DNA of 64,000 bases from Phascolomyces articulosus (taxonomy: Eukaryota; Mucoromycota; Mucoromycetes; Mucorales; Lichtheimiaceae): positions 558,001-622,000 of the forward strand of contig JAIXMP010000028.1 in assembly GCA_025677815.1 (NCBI GenBank). The letters are read 5' to 3'. The first letter of the stretch is position 1. Each line of letters opens with the position of its first letter. Both the position numbers and the translations under genes were made by a program. Below the pieces are notes generated by a model that worked only from the letters and a program-made list of their open reading frames with translations, searched no databases and was not told the DNA's origin. Of this stretch, positions 34,956 through 47,200 are shown piece by piece.

Positions 34956-35444
34956 ATACCGAGTACTACGATCAAGAATACCTATTGGTCGGTCAGACAG
35001 ACAATAATAAGAATAATAAACTAGTTAATAATGCTCGAATTATTATAAATAAATAACAAAATATTTTACAATTGTAATTCTCTATATTTTTTTCCTACGA
35101 CTCATGAACGATAAATTTAGATTAAGAAGCATCACATCTTCAACACACCCCTTCCAACAACTTTCTTATGTATACTAACTTAGTTCTATAATTTTATGTG
35201 TGTTCTCGATGATAATCAATTATTATAATACTTGTTATTTTGTATAACTTTTTTCTGAACTAGACTTCAAATTAAAAAAGACAGCTTTTTGGTTCCTGAA
35301 AAATAGAATTTGATCTTGCAAGAACAATTATAACAATTCAATAATCCAAAACGGTAAAATAAAACACCGAAATTCAACTTTTTGGGTGAGGCTCGCAGCT
35401 TACAGCTCTTGCTCTGTTCCTTTTTTCTTCTTCGGAAACCCCCA
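34956..35444. other. Upstream region of SET1
   Basis: No gene seen. A/T-rich DNA is followed by a C/T-rich stretch (35400-35440) immediately before the SET1 start codon, which I take as the promoter or leader. Confidence 0.4.
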
Positions 35445-38400
35445 ATGGATTCGCAATGGTGTGTATATATCTATTTTTTTCATTTAATGTTATTAATAAT
35501 ACATATTACTTTTCTTACTCATCATCGTATCAAATAAATAAATAAAAACCTGTCCTTCCTTCTTCTCTCAACTTTTTCTGGTAGCAAGCCAAATAAAGAA
35601 TCTCAATCTTCTGGCAAAGACTCTGGTACAACGAAACAGCGCACATACAGAGTAGTTTACGATCCTGAACTTGATCAAAGCAAACATAAACAGAATCAAC
35701 AAATTATACGTAAATTTGAAGACGATGATGTAAGTTATTTTTTTTTCTTTATTACCATTGCTATGAAAAATAATGGAAAACTTAATGACATATTTAAAAT
35801 AAAAAAGCAAACTTCCGATCCTCCTCGAGATCCTCGTTTAAGCGTTCTTGGCTATGGTAAAAATACGTCTAAAGGAAACAAAACATATAGGCCCAAGTTG
35901 ATATCGGTTCAGTTTTTGGTTCGTCATTAGATTATTTTTTTTAATTGACTGTAATCTACTGTAAGAATGCGATTTTAACTTGAAAAGTTATTTTTTTTAA
36001 GGTGGACAGTAATTCAGTAGTGACCAAACATCCTGTTGCGATTGTTGTATCCAATTTATCACCATTAGCAACAGAAACACATATTACAACACATTTTTCA
36101 AAATATGGTGAGGTCATGTTAGTCACAATTGAAAAGTGCCCTACGACAGGCGGTTCTTTAGGTGTCGCACGAGTCGAATTCGATGCCAATGTCAAAGAAG
36201 CTGCAGCACGAGCTGTTGAACATAGTAATGGTCGATATATGGGAAGAGCGGGTCCGCTTCGCGTCGAATTAGATTCTTCTGGCGATAAATTAAAAGCGAT
36301 CGTAACAGAACGAACGATGCGTGGCAACAACAATCATAGTAGTACAGCCAGCAATAGCAGTAGTAGTGGTAACAGCAGAATGGAAGACACGAATGTTATT
36401 GGACGCGACAGTGGTGGTAGTAGTAATTCACTCAAACAACAACGAACTGATAGTATTAAATCGTCATCATCGCATCATGAAGAAGGTGAAGTTGTTGACG
36501 ACGAATTGTCGCCTACTACTATGAAGTATAGCAATAGCAACAGTGGTGCCACTGGCAGTGGTTCTAGATATGACATGAAAAATATTCCGCCACCTCCACC
36601 ACCTCCAGCACCCATAGCGCCACCACTATCTCATCATCCATATCATCATCGTTCTTCTTCTTCTTATCGATATGACAATTATCGTGGGTATAGAGGTGTT
36701 CCTCCACCTCCACCACCTCCCCATGTATCACCTGGTACAACTCCTCCACCGCCACCACCGCCACCACCGCCTTACGCTTCACGATATCCACCACCACCGC
36801 CACCACCTTCTTCACGTCATTTAGATTCAGATCATTATGAACCTACATCACGAAGTAATCGACCACCACCGCCACGTTGGAATAGTCGAGGTAGTCCCAG
36901 TGGCTCACCGAGTCCAGGATATCGTAGTCGAAGTAGAAGTCGTAGTAGAAGTATTGGAAGGGAACCTCGTGGTTATTATGCAGATAGACGGTGGGATGAA
37001 CATGATTATGAACGAGAACGAGACCGTGAACGTGAACGAGATTGGGACAGAGGTCGATATCGTCGAAGGAATGAATACTGGGGACCTGCTCAAGAAAGAC
37101 GACTAAGAGAGGTAAATGAACACCATCCTTTTTTTTTATCTTCTCCTAAAAATACATATTTTTTATACATACATCAGCATTTACCTGTGAAGAGAAAATA
37201 TGTGTTAATTTTTTTCTCTATTAAACTTAAAAATTATATTAATAGGATCGAGATCAGCCATCCCTTGTTATTTCTCGACAATGTTTACCATTTCAACGTG
37301 GTATTTTGGAAGATCTACGTAAATTGTTTTATTATTATAATTGTGTTGATGTAAGTAAATATATTTCTGGAGGAGGGGGGAGGAATCCATGATATATCTA
37401 GAAAAAAATCCTAAAAAAAACAATGGGAAATATAGTTATACCATGATGAAGAAAATTGGCATATTGTATTTGATTCAACGAGTGCCGCAAAGCGTGGATT
37501 TACAGCAGCTAATGGACAACAATTGATGGGATATACATTGACAATCACATTATCAGACCCAACTGCTTCATCATCACCCTCTTCTCGACGTGACCCTACC
37601 ATCAAAGATCGATCGGATGAACCACGTAGAGATAGTGATAGTGCATCAGAAGCACCTCCTCGTTCTACTGCTTCTGTGAGTTCAGTAACACGTAGCAGTG
37701 AAGAAGTTAGAAAATCCAGCACCCCTAAACCAGATGAAGAAAAGCCAACAACATCTACAAAAACAAACGAAAATAAACCCATTAAAGAACAAGCAAAGGA
37801 TTTGTTGATGGAGGAATTGGCGAATGTATTTGTAAAAGATTTGAAAAGTCGTGTTGTGGGACCTGCCATCAATGATTTTCATAATCCTGAACTTCGTAAA
37901 TCACGTGAAACACCAGGACCTCCTCCTTCTTCATCCAGTGGACATGTTTCTCGACCAGTGACACCTTCTGAAACAGTACCTAATAATACAGCAACTATAA
38001 CTTCAGCATCAGACACACATGTAACAGCATCAGTAGCAACAGTTCCTGTATCACAGAATGACCGAGAACCCTCAAAAACACTGCTACCTTCTACTTCGTC
38101 ATCATCCTCATCTGCAGCTCCATCATTAAAACCTACAGAAGGATATTTACCTTCGATTAGCAAGCTGCCACGAATAAAAAAACGACCTTCATCACGCGTT
38201 CATGAACCAGATGGAAGTAAAATAATAAAGAAACCACGCTATTCATCCGATGAAGAATCGGATCAAGATGAAGAAAGTAGTCGTACTGCAACACCACCAC
38301 CACGTCATCGATCGTCTTATTCTGAACAACAATCTCATACACCCATACGTCGAAAGCGTGTATTTATGTCGAGCTCGGACGAGGAAGAGGAACTACCTGT

Positions 38401-40136
38401 TGAAAATGGTATAAACTTTAATCACAAACGAGAAGAGGATGATGAAGAAGACGAAGAAGAAGAAGGACGTATTCATCTTGCCAAATCTCGAAGATCACAT
38501 AAAAAGCAACAGCAGAAACAACAAAGGCCACGTACATTACGTGATTATCTCAGTGATGAAAGTGAAGTCGATCAAGAACATGATCTATTCTTACAACAAC
38601 TACAACGACATAATCACAGTGATGACGAGGACGAGAATGATGATGAAGATAGAGAAGAGGTACTAAAAGCGTCGGACAAAACGAAGGATCGAGAAATTGA
38701 GAGAAAGAAAAGCAGCAATCCACGAGATACTGTTGAAGTGGTGGATACACCTGATTCTTTACCTGACATCCATATGGATAATAGCAATACCATCAAAAAG
38801 AACGACCGGACTATTGCGACAAAATCAAGTCGACATCAGTCAGCAACAGCACCTGAACGCGACGAAGATCAACAACCACAACCGGTTGAGGAATATGACT
38901 TTTTCAAGGACCCTGAATATATTACACATAAACCTATCAAACGACGAAAGCGTGCTCCAGGTCGACCCAAGAAAAATGCTGGATCTGCTGAAAAAGAAGG
39001 AACGCCCAATCAAGCTCAAATAGAAGAAGAAAAGCGTGCACGTGAGGAAGAAGCAGAACGACAGGCACGCGAACAAGAAAAATATGAACAATCGCTATTA
39101 GATTCGGATGATTCAGATGATGAACTATTATCTAGGACTGGGTTGGAGAATGGTGTTGTAGAAGATGTCCTTCACGCTGTTGAAAAACGTGCTGAATGGG
39201 ATCCGTTTCAACAAGTCCAAGATGGTGAAGATTTTGAATTCTTACGTATGGCTATCCTTGAAAAAGTACGTCCAGATCAAGTGGTATTACGTGACGATCA
39301 TTTGAATGAAAATGACCCACAAGAAGGTGGTAAAAGGAAAGATGGATGTGCGCGGGCGCGGGGATATTATCCTATTCCAGATTCTATCAAAGCAACATAT
39401 TTACCGCGTAACCGAGCCGTCTTTGATAATCCAAGTGTCAATGGTCGTACCACTTCCCGTACCAATCGTGTCAACAATCGTCGTTTATTGGTCGGCATGG
39501 ATATGCAAAAGAAATCATTGGCTGATTCAGATATTCTCAAGTTCAATCAACTCAAGAATCGCAAGAAACAACTGCGGTTTGCCAAATCACCTATCCATGA
39601 TTGGGGTCTGTTTGCAGAAGAACGAATTGATGCCAATGATATGGTGATTGAATATGTGGGTGAAATTATTCGACAGCAAGTGGCAGAAGAACGAGAAAAG
39701 AAATACGAACGATGTGGTATTGGTAGTAGTTATTTGTTCAGAGTGGATGATGATACTGTCATTGATGCTACGAAAAAAGGCAGTATCGCTCGATTTATCA
39801 ATCACTGTTGCTCGGTAACTATTTACAATTTTTTTGAAATTATTACAAAAGAGAATATACTCACTATATTTTATATTATAGCCTAATTGTAGTGCAAAAA
39901 TTATTACTGTCGATAAACAAAAAAAGATTGTCATTTATGCCAATCGGGATATTGAGCCTGGTGAAGAAATTACATACGATTATAAATTCCCTATTGAAGC
40001 GGATAAGATACCCTGTTTGTGTGGCAGCAAGTTCTGTAAGGGAACGTAAGTTGATTTATTTTTTTGGTGATATACTAATATACATACTTTTCAAGATTAC
40101 TAACTTTTTTTTTATTGTTTCTTTAGACTCAATTAA
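35445..40136 (+). CDS. SET1: SET1 histone H3K4 methyltransferase, COMPASS catalytic subunit (1345 aa)
   Basis: Eight exons: 35445-35458, 35585-35729, 35808-35918, 36002-37111, 37246-37350, 37436-39814, 39882-40045 and 40127-40136 (4038 nt in frame). It methylates histone H3 lysine 4 in the nucleus within COMPASS. Visible parts: an N-terminal [10 protein letters not shown] block; RRM1 at about residues 98-175 ([25 protein letters not shown]); proline-rich and RS-rich linkers; a second RRM-like SET-associated domain at about 466-545; an AT-hook-like RAPGRPKKN; an N-SET around 1085-1150 ([12 protein letters not shown]); and the SET domain from about 1205 ([46 protein letters not shown]). It ends [13 protein letters not shown], the classical post-SET terminus. 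Oddities: the first exon is 14 nt and the last is 10 nt, and NHSC reads NHCC. A TTACTAAC branch point precedes the last exon. Confidence 0.95.
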
Positions 40137-42084
40137 TAGCCGCTTCATATATAACATAATAATAAATAATAACCCTCCCAACCTTTTTTTTCTATATTTC
40201 CTGTATAGTTTTAATTCATCTATGGCTTCTTTTCCTTCTATTACTTCCGACCCCCCTTGCCTTTGTTTCCTGTTTTTCACTCATATTTAGCAATAACTAA
40301 AACTTACCTCTATTTACCAACAAAATAATTACAGCTGTGTTATTAGTTAATATGAAAGAAAGAACAGAACCCAATGTATATTCTTATGGCGCGTCGTATT
40401 TATGAATGTAATAATTTTGTAAAGGAATCAAGGACTTGAATAATACGCTTCTTCATCGACGAAATATAACCACAATTTACAGCTCTAGAAGTTAAGACTG
40501 TCTATTGAAAAAAATATTGAGCTATCTAATAACACCATGATAAGCACAATATCATGGCTTACTAACACGAGCAATCAACAATAGTGGCAGAGAATAGAAA
40601 TATATCTAATAATAGTTTAATAATATATTACAACAAAAGAGGAACCAGAAAAGAAATCATAACTCCAAGAAGGTTGCTGTTGGTATTATTTTTTTACGAT
40701 CGATATTTTTAATTACTACTTTACCCAACATTAGCCAAACAAAAAAAAAACTAACATGAGAGAGCAATTACAGTCTATATATCCTCCTGTTTGGATTAGG
40801 GGAAGACACGTATTTTTTCATTTTTTAAAAGTTTACTGATGCATTTTTCCTTGTAAAAACAAAATGCCAAAGGGAATGGATAAATTATCGAAATGAATAA
40901 ATACCTAAAACTTTTTGATTTGGGCCACTTCACCTCTTGTCATTATCATCATCCAACACGATCTTAAGTCTTTTTCAGTGATAGAATATAATATAAAATA
41001 ATCCTTCATTATCATCTGTATAGAATCTATAATATATTTATATATAAATACCGGGTCTACCACCGACAGCATGGTCTTTTATTTAATTAAATTGAACCAT
41101 GTAGGGCCGAATAAAATGACTGTGCTTATTCTCTTCATTTAAAAAAAATGAGATAGAAACATACATGACTGGATGAGAAAGGTATATATTTTTAACACCA
41201 CGGGAAGATTTCAGAACATTCAGAACACATCCACGGCCGGACTGATTGAGCTGGACCTTTCGTCTATCGTCATATAAAGCTCTACATCGAATCGAACAAA
41301 AAACATACGTGTCACCTTTGCATAACCGTATATATTGGTGGTGGATACGTGAGAATGATTTTTTTTATTAATACCCTATAAATATTTTTCATTTTTTAGA
41401 TTGTTTCCTCTTAACACTGCACGTCGGTAGAAAAATGAAATGTAGCTGAAACAATGTCAAATCATTCGTTACACTTGGAAATCTACGACAACACTGCTCT
41501 ATGGTCAAAAATCATGCGGAAGAGATTGAGCAACAAAACTAATTTGATGTATATAAACAACTGCTATTATCATCATATAATAGTTATAAAGACACAATTT
41601 TTATGGGTTTACAAAATAAAAGATTTGTATGAAACTTTTTGAGAAAGGAAAATATTTTTTTTTCTTATAACTAATTCACGCACCATGGTCTACACGTTAT
41701 AAAAATCAGAATGCATATTAATTTCTGGCAACAGGAGGGATAATCATATTTCCATTGTGAGTCTTGATCCGCTTTTGAATGGAATGAAATAATTTATTAA
41801 ATGCATGAGTTATCAGAAAAGAAAAATAAACTTGAACCTTTGTTTCCTTCCTGCATTCCATCTATTTTTTAACCATATAAACTAAAGTTAAAATGTATCG
41901 TCAAGAAAGAAAAAATGTTCTACTTGCCCCGTTTACTATTGATATATTATTTGCTCTCCAAATACAAATGAAGAGGAGGAATTGCTAATAAGTATGGGTT
42001 GATATAATATTATATGTTTTTATAATACAAGTGATATTATTTTTTTTATGACAATATGATTTACATAACGGATAAAAAGAAGTA
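40137..42084. other. Intergenic, no gene seen
   Basis: Two kb between the 3' ends of SET1 (+) and the F-box/LRR gene (-). It is stop-dense on both strands; the longest frame (62 codons, 41454-41642) shows no motif. Confidence 0.55.
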
Positions 42085-43644
42085 CTACTCCTTACAACTT
42101 TTACTATGAATCCTCTTTGCTCTTTCATTCCTTCTATACTCAACATGAGTAATTTTCTGATCCACTTCATCTCCACGACAATCTCGTACCAATTGTATTT
42201 CTTCATCCGGCATAGCTATGGAATATTGCCATTCTTTGGCACTGGAGTCCAACTTTTGAAGAAACCGATCTACATCATGCTTGGAAGGATAGTCCAAGGA
42301 TGAATCAAACACAAAATGAATATACAATTTTTCCATCTTATGATTCTTTTTATTTTGTTCCACAAGTTGACGACGACGTGCATCCAGAAATTTTTCCACA
42401 TCGGCCAAGGCCAAAAAATCATATTGAAAAGCTTCAATGGTCAATTGTTCCAAATATACCAATGTAGTGGCAATGACATGTAATACTCTTGGTGTCAAAG
42501 CAAATCCAGATTGTTCAATGGTAATGGTACGTAAATGACGAGCCAATCGTGTCAGAAATTGAATCATCCCTGTGGTAGTGATTCCTTGACAATTATCAAA
42601 CAAAACATGTTGTAAATGGGGACACGAGGAAGCCATATCATCCAATACCATATCTACCACAGCATCCAAATGACGAAATGCGATATGTGTTAAATTGGGG
42701 AGTGAAGCACCGCTAGGACGGTGATAATCAAAGATGGATCGTAAACCATCCACATTGGCCACATCCCATGGTGATGTTCCCTTGAGCGCAAGATATTGGA
42801 CAGAAGGTAATGTTACTTCCGAGAGTCGTGCTAATACATCATCATTGACACTGCCGGATCCAGCAAGATCCAAGGATACAAGTTGATGATTGTTGGATGC
42901 TTCAAGTATAAGAGGTATTAAAATATTAGATGACACGTCGCTATGAAACTCGTTATCGTGAAATACAATATGCTGTAATCCTTTTGTTGGTTTTTGTGGT
43001 TGCTGTTGTTTGGATACTATTAGAGTGGATGATATTGTTTCTGGAGTTTTGGTGGTATCGTTATCATGGTCATTATTATTATTATTGCTGCTTATGAGGA
43101 TTTTCTCTCCAGCCACTGCTGGAAACCGATCATCATTAGCATCTCCTTCCTCGTTCTCATTATTAATACTAATATCCATACTATCAATTTCGTATCCAGG
43201 ACGTTGACGAAGAACAAAGGTTTTGAGATCTGGACAATAAGTACGAATGAGTTCAGGAAAGACTTGACTATCCGTGGATGTCAGATTCTCCACACATAGG
43301 CATAAACGTCGTAATTTAGGTACAGTTTGCAGAAAAGCGCGTGGATTAAAATCGATATCATCCAACTGACACAATAAATCAGTCAAAGCTTGATGTTGAA
43401 ACCCTGTCAGTCCGGTGACCCAACCTGGATCAAGTAATGACCCTTTGAAATGGAGTTTTGTCAGATTCGGGCAACTTTTTAATATGATATCGGGCCAAAC
43501 TGTTGTCAGATCTTCTTGATCCAATCCAACCAGTGTGATCTCTGTCAAAGCTTGACCACATACATTAGCTAGTTTGATAAAATCTTCCGCTGTAAACCAG
43601 CGAGTATTTATATATGCTATATAAAAAATGGATAGGTTGGCAAT

Positions 43645-43681
<37 letters not shown>

Positions 43682-44010
43682 CAAACCTCGAGTAATAGCA
43701 TACAATTCTTGCTTTTGGATAAAATGAATAGCACTTTTCAAATTGGCCTCGTCTTCACCTCCATGACGTAAAAAGAGTTGTTTCACCACACCACGCCTGA
43801 TAAAATACTTGTAGGGAAGCATATCAGGTACAATAAACCGGTTTCTTTTTGTTGACAAGCAACGCCAAACGATTCCAAGCTAAACACCATTAGGCGCCAA
43901 CTTTTACATACGCCTGCTACCTGCCAACGTTGTCGTAATGAAAGGTATTGTAAAATACAGTGTTGAATTTCAGAAGGTAAAGTGGGTATCGTTTTGACAT
44001 TGTATGGCAT
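42085..44010 (-). CDS. F-box/LRR protein with an apparent frameshift in the F-box (about 618 aa)
   Basis: The ATG at 44010 opens an F-box (TLPSEIQHCILQYLSLRQRW, then VCKSWRLM). Between about 43870 and 43891 the frame must change to continue into IVWRCLSTKRNRF, which is the expected end of an F-box (the usual LLWRxL). The exon then continues to 43687. An intron of 70 nt (43617-43686), containing a 35-nt poly(T) on the coding strand, joins it to 43616-42085. The rest is leucine-rich repeats (LTEITLVGLDQ, LTKLHFKGSLL, LRRLCLCVENL, VQYLALKG, LQHVLFDNC) with a low-complexity insert. Role: likely an SCF substrate receptor. Combined exon length is one base short of a multiple of three, as expected for a 1-nt deletion (real or a sequencing error). 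A cryptic intron from GTATGT to TTTAG (32 nt) would also restore frame but removes VCKSWR. Confidence 0.72.
43646..43680. repeat. 35-nt poly(A) run inside an intron
   Basis: Uninterrupted A on the + strand, poly(T) on the coding strand, immediately downstream of the GTTTGC donor of the F-box/LRR intron. Its length is unreliable in most sequencing chemistries. Confidence 0.9.
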
Positions 44011-44288
44011 GATCAATGGTCATTAAAAAAAAAAAAAAGGAAAAAAACCGTGCGAAAAAGAGGCAGAAAAAAAAATGAACTGGGTGACATGGTTACGGTT
44101 ACCATGCATCTTAATTTTATGGGACCAATAATTTTTTTTTGATACATTATGATTCATGATTATTCCTATTATCTTCCTTTTGAATAGAACAAACGGAAAT
44201 GCTTGTTTCAATTTATACAATAATATATTTTGTATTATTTTTTTTTATTATTTGTTATAAAAAAGTGATGCTATTTTTATTTTATATA

Positions 44289-47200
44289 TTATGCAGAAAG
44301 ACATTCCAATGAAACATTGACGACACAGCATACAACATAGATACCAATCATCCAGAAGCCCAACTTTTCATTTATACAATATCCATTGAGATTCACCACA
44401 ATCAGTGTGCTTAATAAAACGGTGATCAATCCAGCGGAAGAAATCATAATGGTAGGTGCAATATCTAATTCAAAAGGCTGACCGGTTTTGAATATTTGAT
44501 AAGAGGATGAAATGCCAACGCCCAACACCATATCTATGTAAATACATGGATTCGTTCATTAGTTTATATATATTCACATGTTGAGAACAATTAATTTATA
44601 ATACTTACTCAAAAGAGGACCAGCATAGCATGCAGAAATAGCCATAGTCGGGAAACCCATCTATAATAAAAAAGAAAATCAGATGAGTTTTTCTCTTCGC
44701 ATAAAATAGAGAACCTCTCCCCTTTGAATCCCACAGCTATTTATATAATAGATATACAAACCTTTGCAATTGCAGTATTGGCTACAAGATCACCAATACT
44801 ATTACCCAAAGCAAACACTGTCAAACCCATAATGGCATCACTAATATTAAAGACCATACCAATAGCCTTGAGTAATCCAACCACGTTATTGGCAAGCAAG
44901 AAAATCCAGTTGAGTGCTACAAAAAAACCAACAAAAGAAAGCATCCAGCGCCACTTGGGTGGTTTATCGGCACTTGTACCAGCCATTACAAGAACTGCAA
45001 CCATACAACCAACAGTAAATCCAAATACAACATGCCATGGTTCAATAAATTCATTGACTATAGAGAGAGAGAAAAATTGGTTAACATTATAGTAATATAT
45101 AATTTAAATGTATATATTTCCATTATAACGCACTTTATAAGAATACTTACTGGCCATGATAAATGCAAGAAAAGTAGAACCAAAAATAGCTTGAAGAGCC
45201 AACAACCATCGACACCATTCAAATTGTTGATAAGCATCTTGAGGATCCATCATGGATAACATATCATCTTGGGACATGAGAATACTATCATTTTCAAAAG
45301 CGGATGCCACACTGAGATAATTTTTCGAACCTACACCACCTGTAGGACCCACAGCTGCACTATCTGGACTTAACAAGGACATATCATCCTCATCCGTCAT
45401 ACCACCCGGGTGATGATGATGACTTTGTTGATCACCATCTTCCAATACTTCAATACCATCCACCTTGACATCCTCTGGTTCAGCCACGGGCAATGTTAAG
45501 GTAAAAACTAGCACAAGAGGCACGGCCACAAACGAACTGAGTTTTGCAAGAAATGATTTGTCACACCAATCTTGCATGGTAGGAAATAATGTTTGTCCCA
45601 CGCTGTCAACAAATGCAACAACATGTGTAAATACTTGGTAAGAAGATGCGGGTCGTGCGAATTGTGCATCTAATGTTTGTTGAACAAAGGGATAATTTTC
45701 TCCTCTTCCATTGTTTTGAGGATGATTATGTTCTTCGGCATTAGATAAAATGATGGAGATGGATCGAGGATCAGCATAGTGCTGTTGTTGATGTTGGTAT
45801 TGATGTTGATGTAATGTATTATACATGGAAGGGGAAGGGGTCACCGCAGGACTTTGACGTGCAGATACGAATATTTCTTCTTCGGTATTGGCAATACTTG
45901 GACTGGGTGGCACCACTAGACTATTACCCCTACTTCGATTTCTTGAACGAGGGGTTGTATTGATGGGCGAGGTGCAGTTAAATTGTCTCCGTGGAATGTT
46001 ATTGTTATTATTATGAGTAGAGTAATTATAATAGCTTATATTCTCTTCTTCCTGATGTTGTTGCTGTTGATAATAGGGTTGTTGAGCAGGAGTAGGACTT
46101 GTTGATGTAGATGACATGAGATTATTAGGTGGTGCTAATCTAATTTCTGGTATCATGAACTCATGATTGGGTTCAGTGGCTGTATGGTATTGCTGATGAA
46201 TGGGGGAATGATGATGATGATTTTGTGATGGTTGATTATCTGTAGCAGTAGATGTGGATGTAGTGGAAATTTCAAGGGGAAATTGCTTTTGTTGCTGATT
46301 GTTGGCAGATAAATAAGTGAAATAATCTTCTGCTAAACCTGTACTACTGTGTGTACTATCTGGTGTAGTGACGGTAGTTTGTTGACCACCTCCACCACCA
46401 CCCTGCTGCTGTTGTTGTTGCTGCTGCTGTGGGTGGTTTGAATACGCGCTATTGTTATAATTATTGTATCGATGGTAAGGTGACCCTAATCCTAATCCTC
46501 CTCGATTCATTGTAGACGACGCTGTAGTTAATAATTGGTCGCCTGTTACTGTAGATGCACGCGGACGACCACCCCCTACGACGACGCCTATGGCGTTATA
46601 GTTCTGATGGTTATTGTTATTACTATGAATATAATTTGGAGAATTATTATTGGTATTCTGATTATTTCGGTATGGAGAAGCGGATGGAGAACGTTTCCAA
46701 TGAGGCATAGAAATTTGTCGACGTCGAATATTATTATGACTGTTAGCAGATTCAGGCTGGTTCATATAATGTGTACTGTTAGCACGACGAATGGCGCTGA
46801 CATGTTGTTGAAACTATATTACAATGAAAATAATAATAATTGGATGAGTTTAAAATGAATCGTAACTTTTTTTTTTTGGGTTCTATCATCCCCATCCTTT
46901 GAACCACATATAATTATATAATAATACATGCATAAAGGGGGAAAATCACTATTATTTTGTAAAATATAGATTCTCAGCTCCAAAAAAAAAAAAAAGAAAA
47001 CTATAACTTTACCTCTATGGCGCCAAATAAGGATGTTCTTATACCAACGCGAGGAGTCATTGGATAACGAACAAGTCGTGAGGATATAGAACCATTGGTA
47101 CTTGTAGTTCGTGGTATATTCAATGAACCAGTTTCAATACGAAGTGAATGCCGTGAAGGTGATCTTGCTGTCATTGGACGGATAATATGACCTAAGTGAT

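Noticed and set aside
27219..35000. Interpreting the C-to-T stops as repeat-induced point mutation (RIP)
   Set aside because: RIP would give many clustered transitions in both copies. The young copy shows only two nonsense changes, and RIP is not established in Mucoromycota.
36564..37106. V- and H-rich frames on both strands within the SET1 proline/RS region
   Set aside because: They are shadow frames of the CCA/CCT and RS repeats in exon 4 of SET1.
43884..43891. GTGTTTAG as an 8-nt intron that would fix the F-box frame
   Set aside because: It is far below any workable intron size; a 1-nt indel is simpler.
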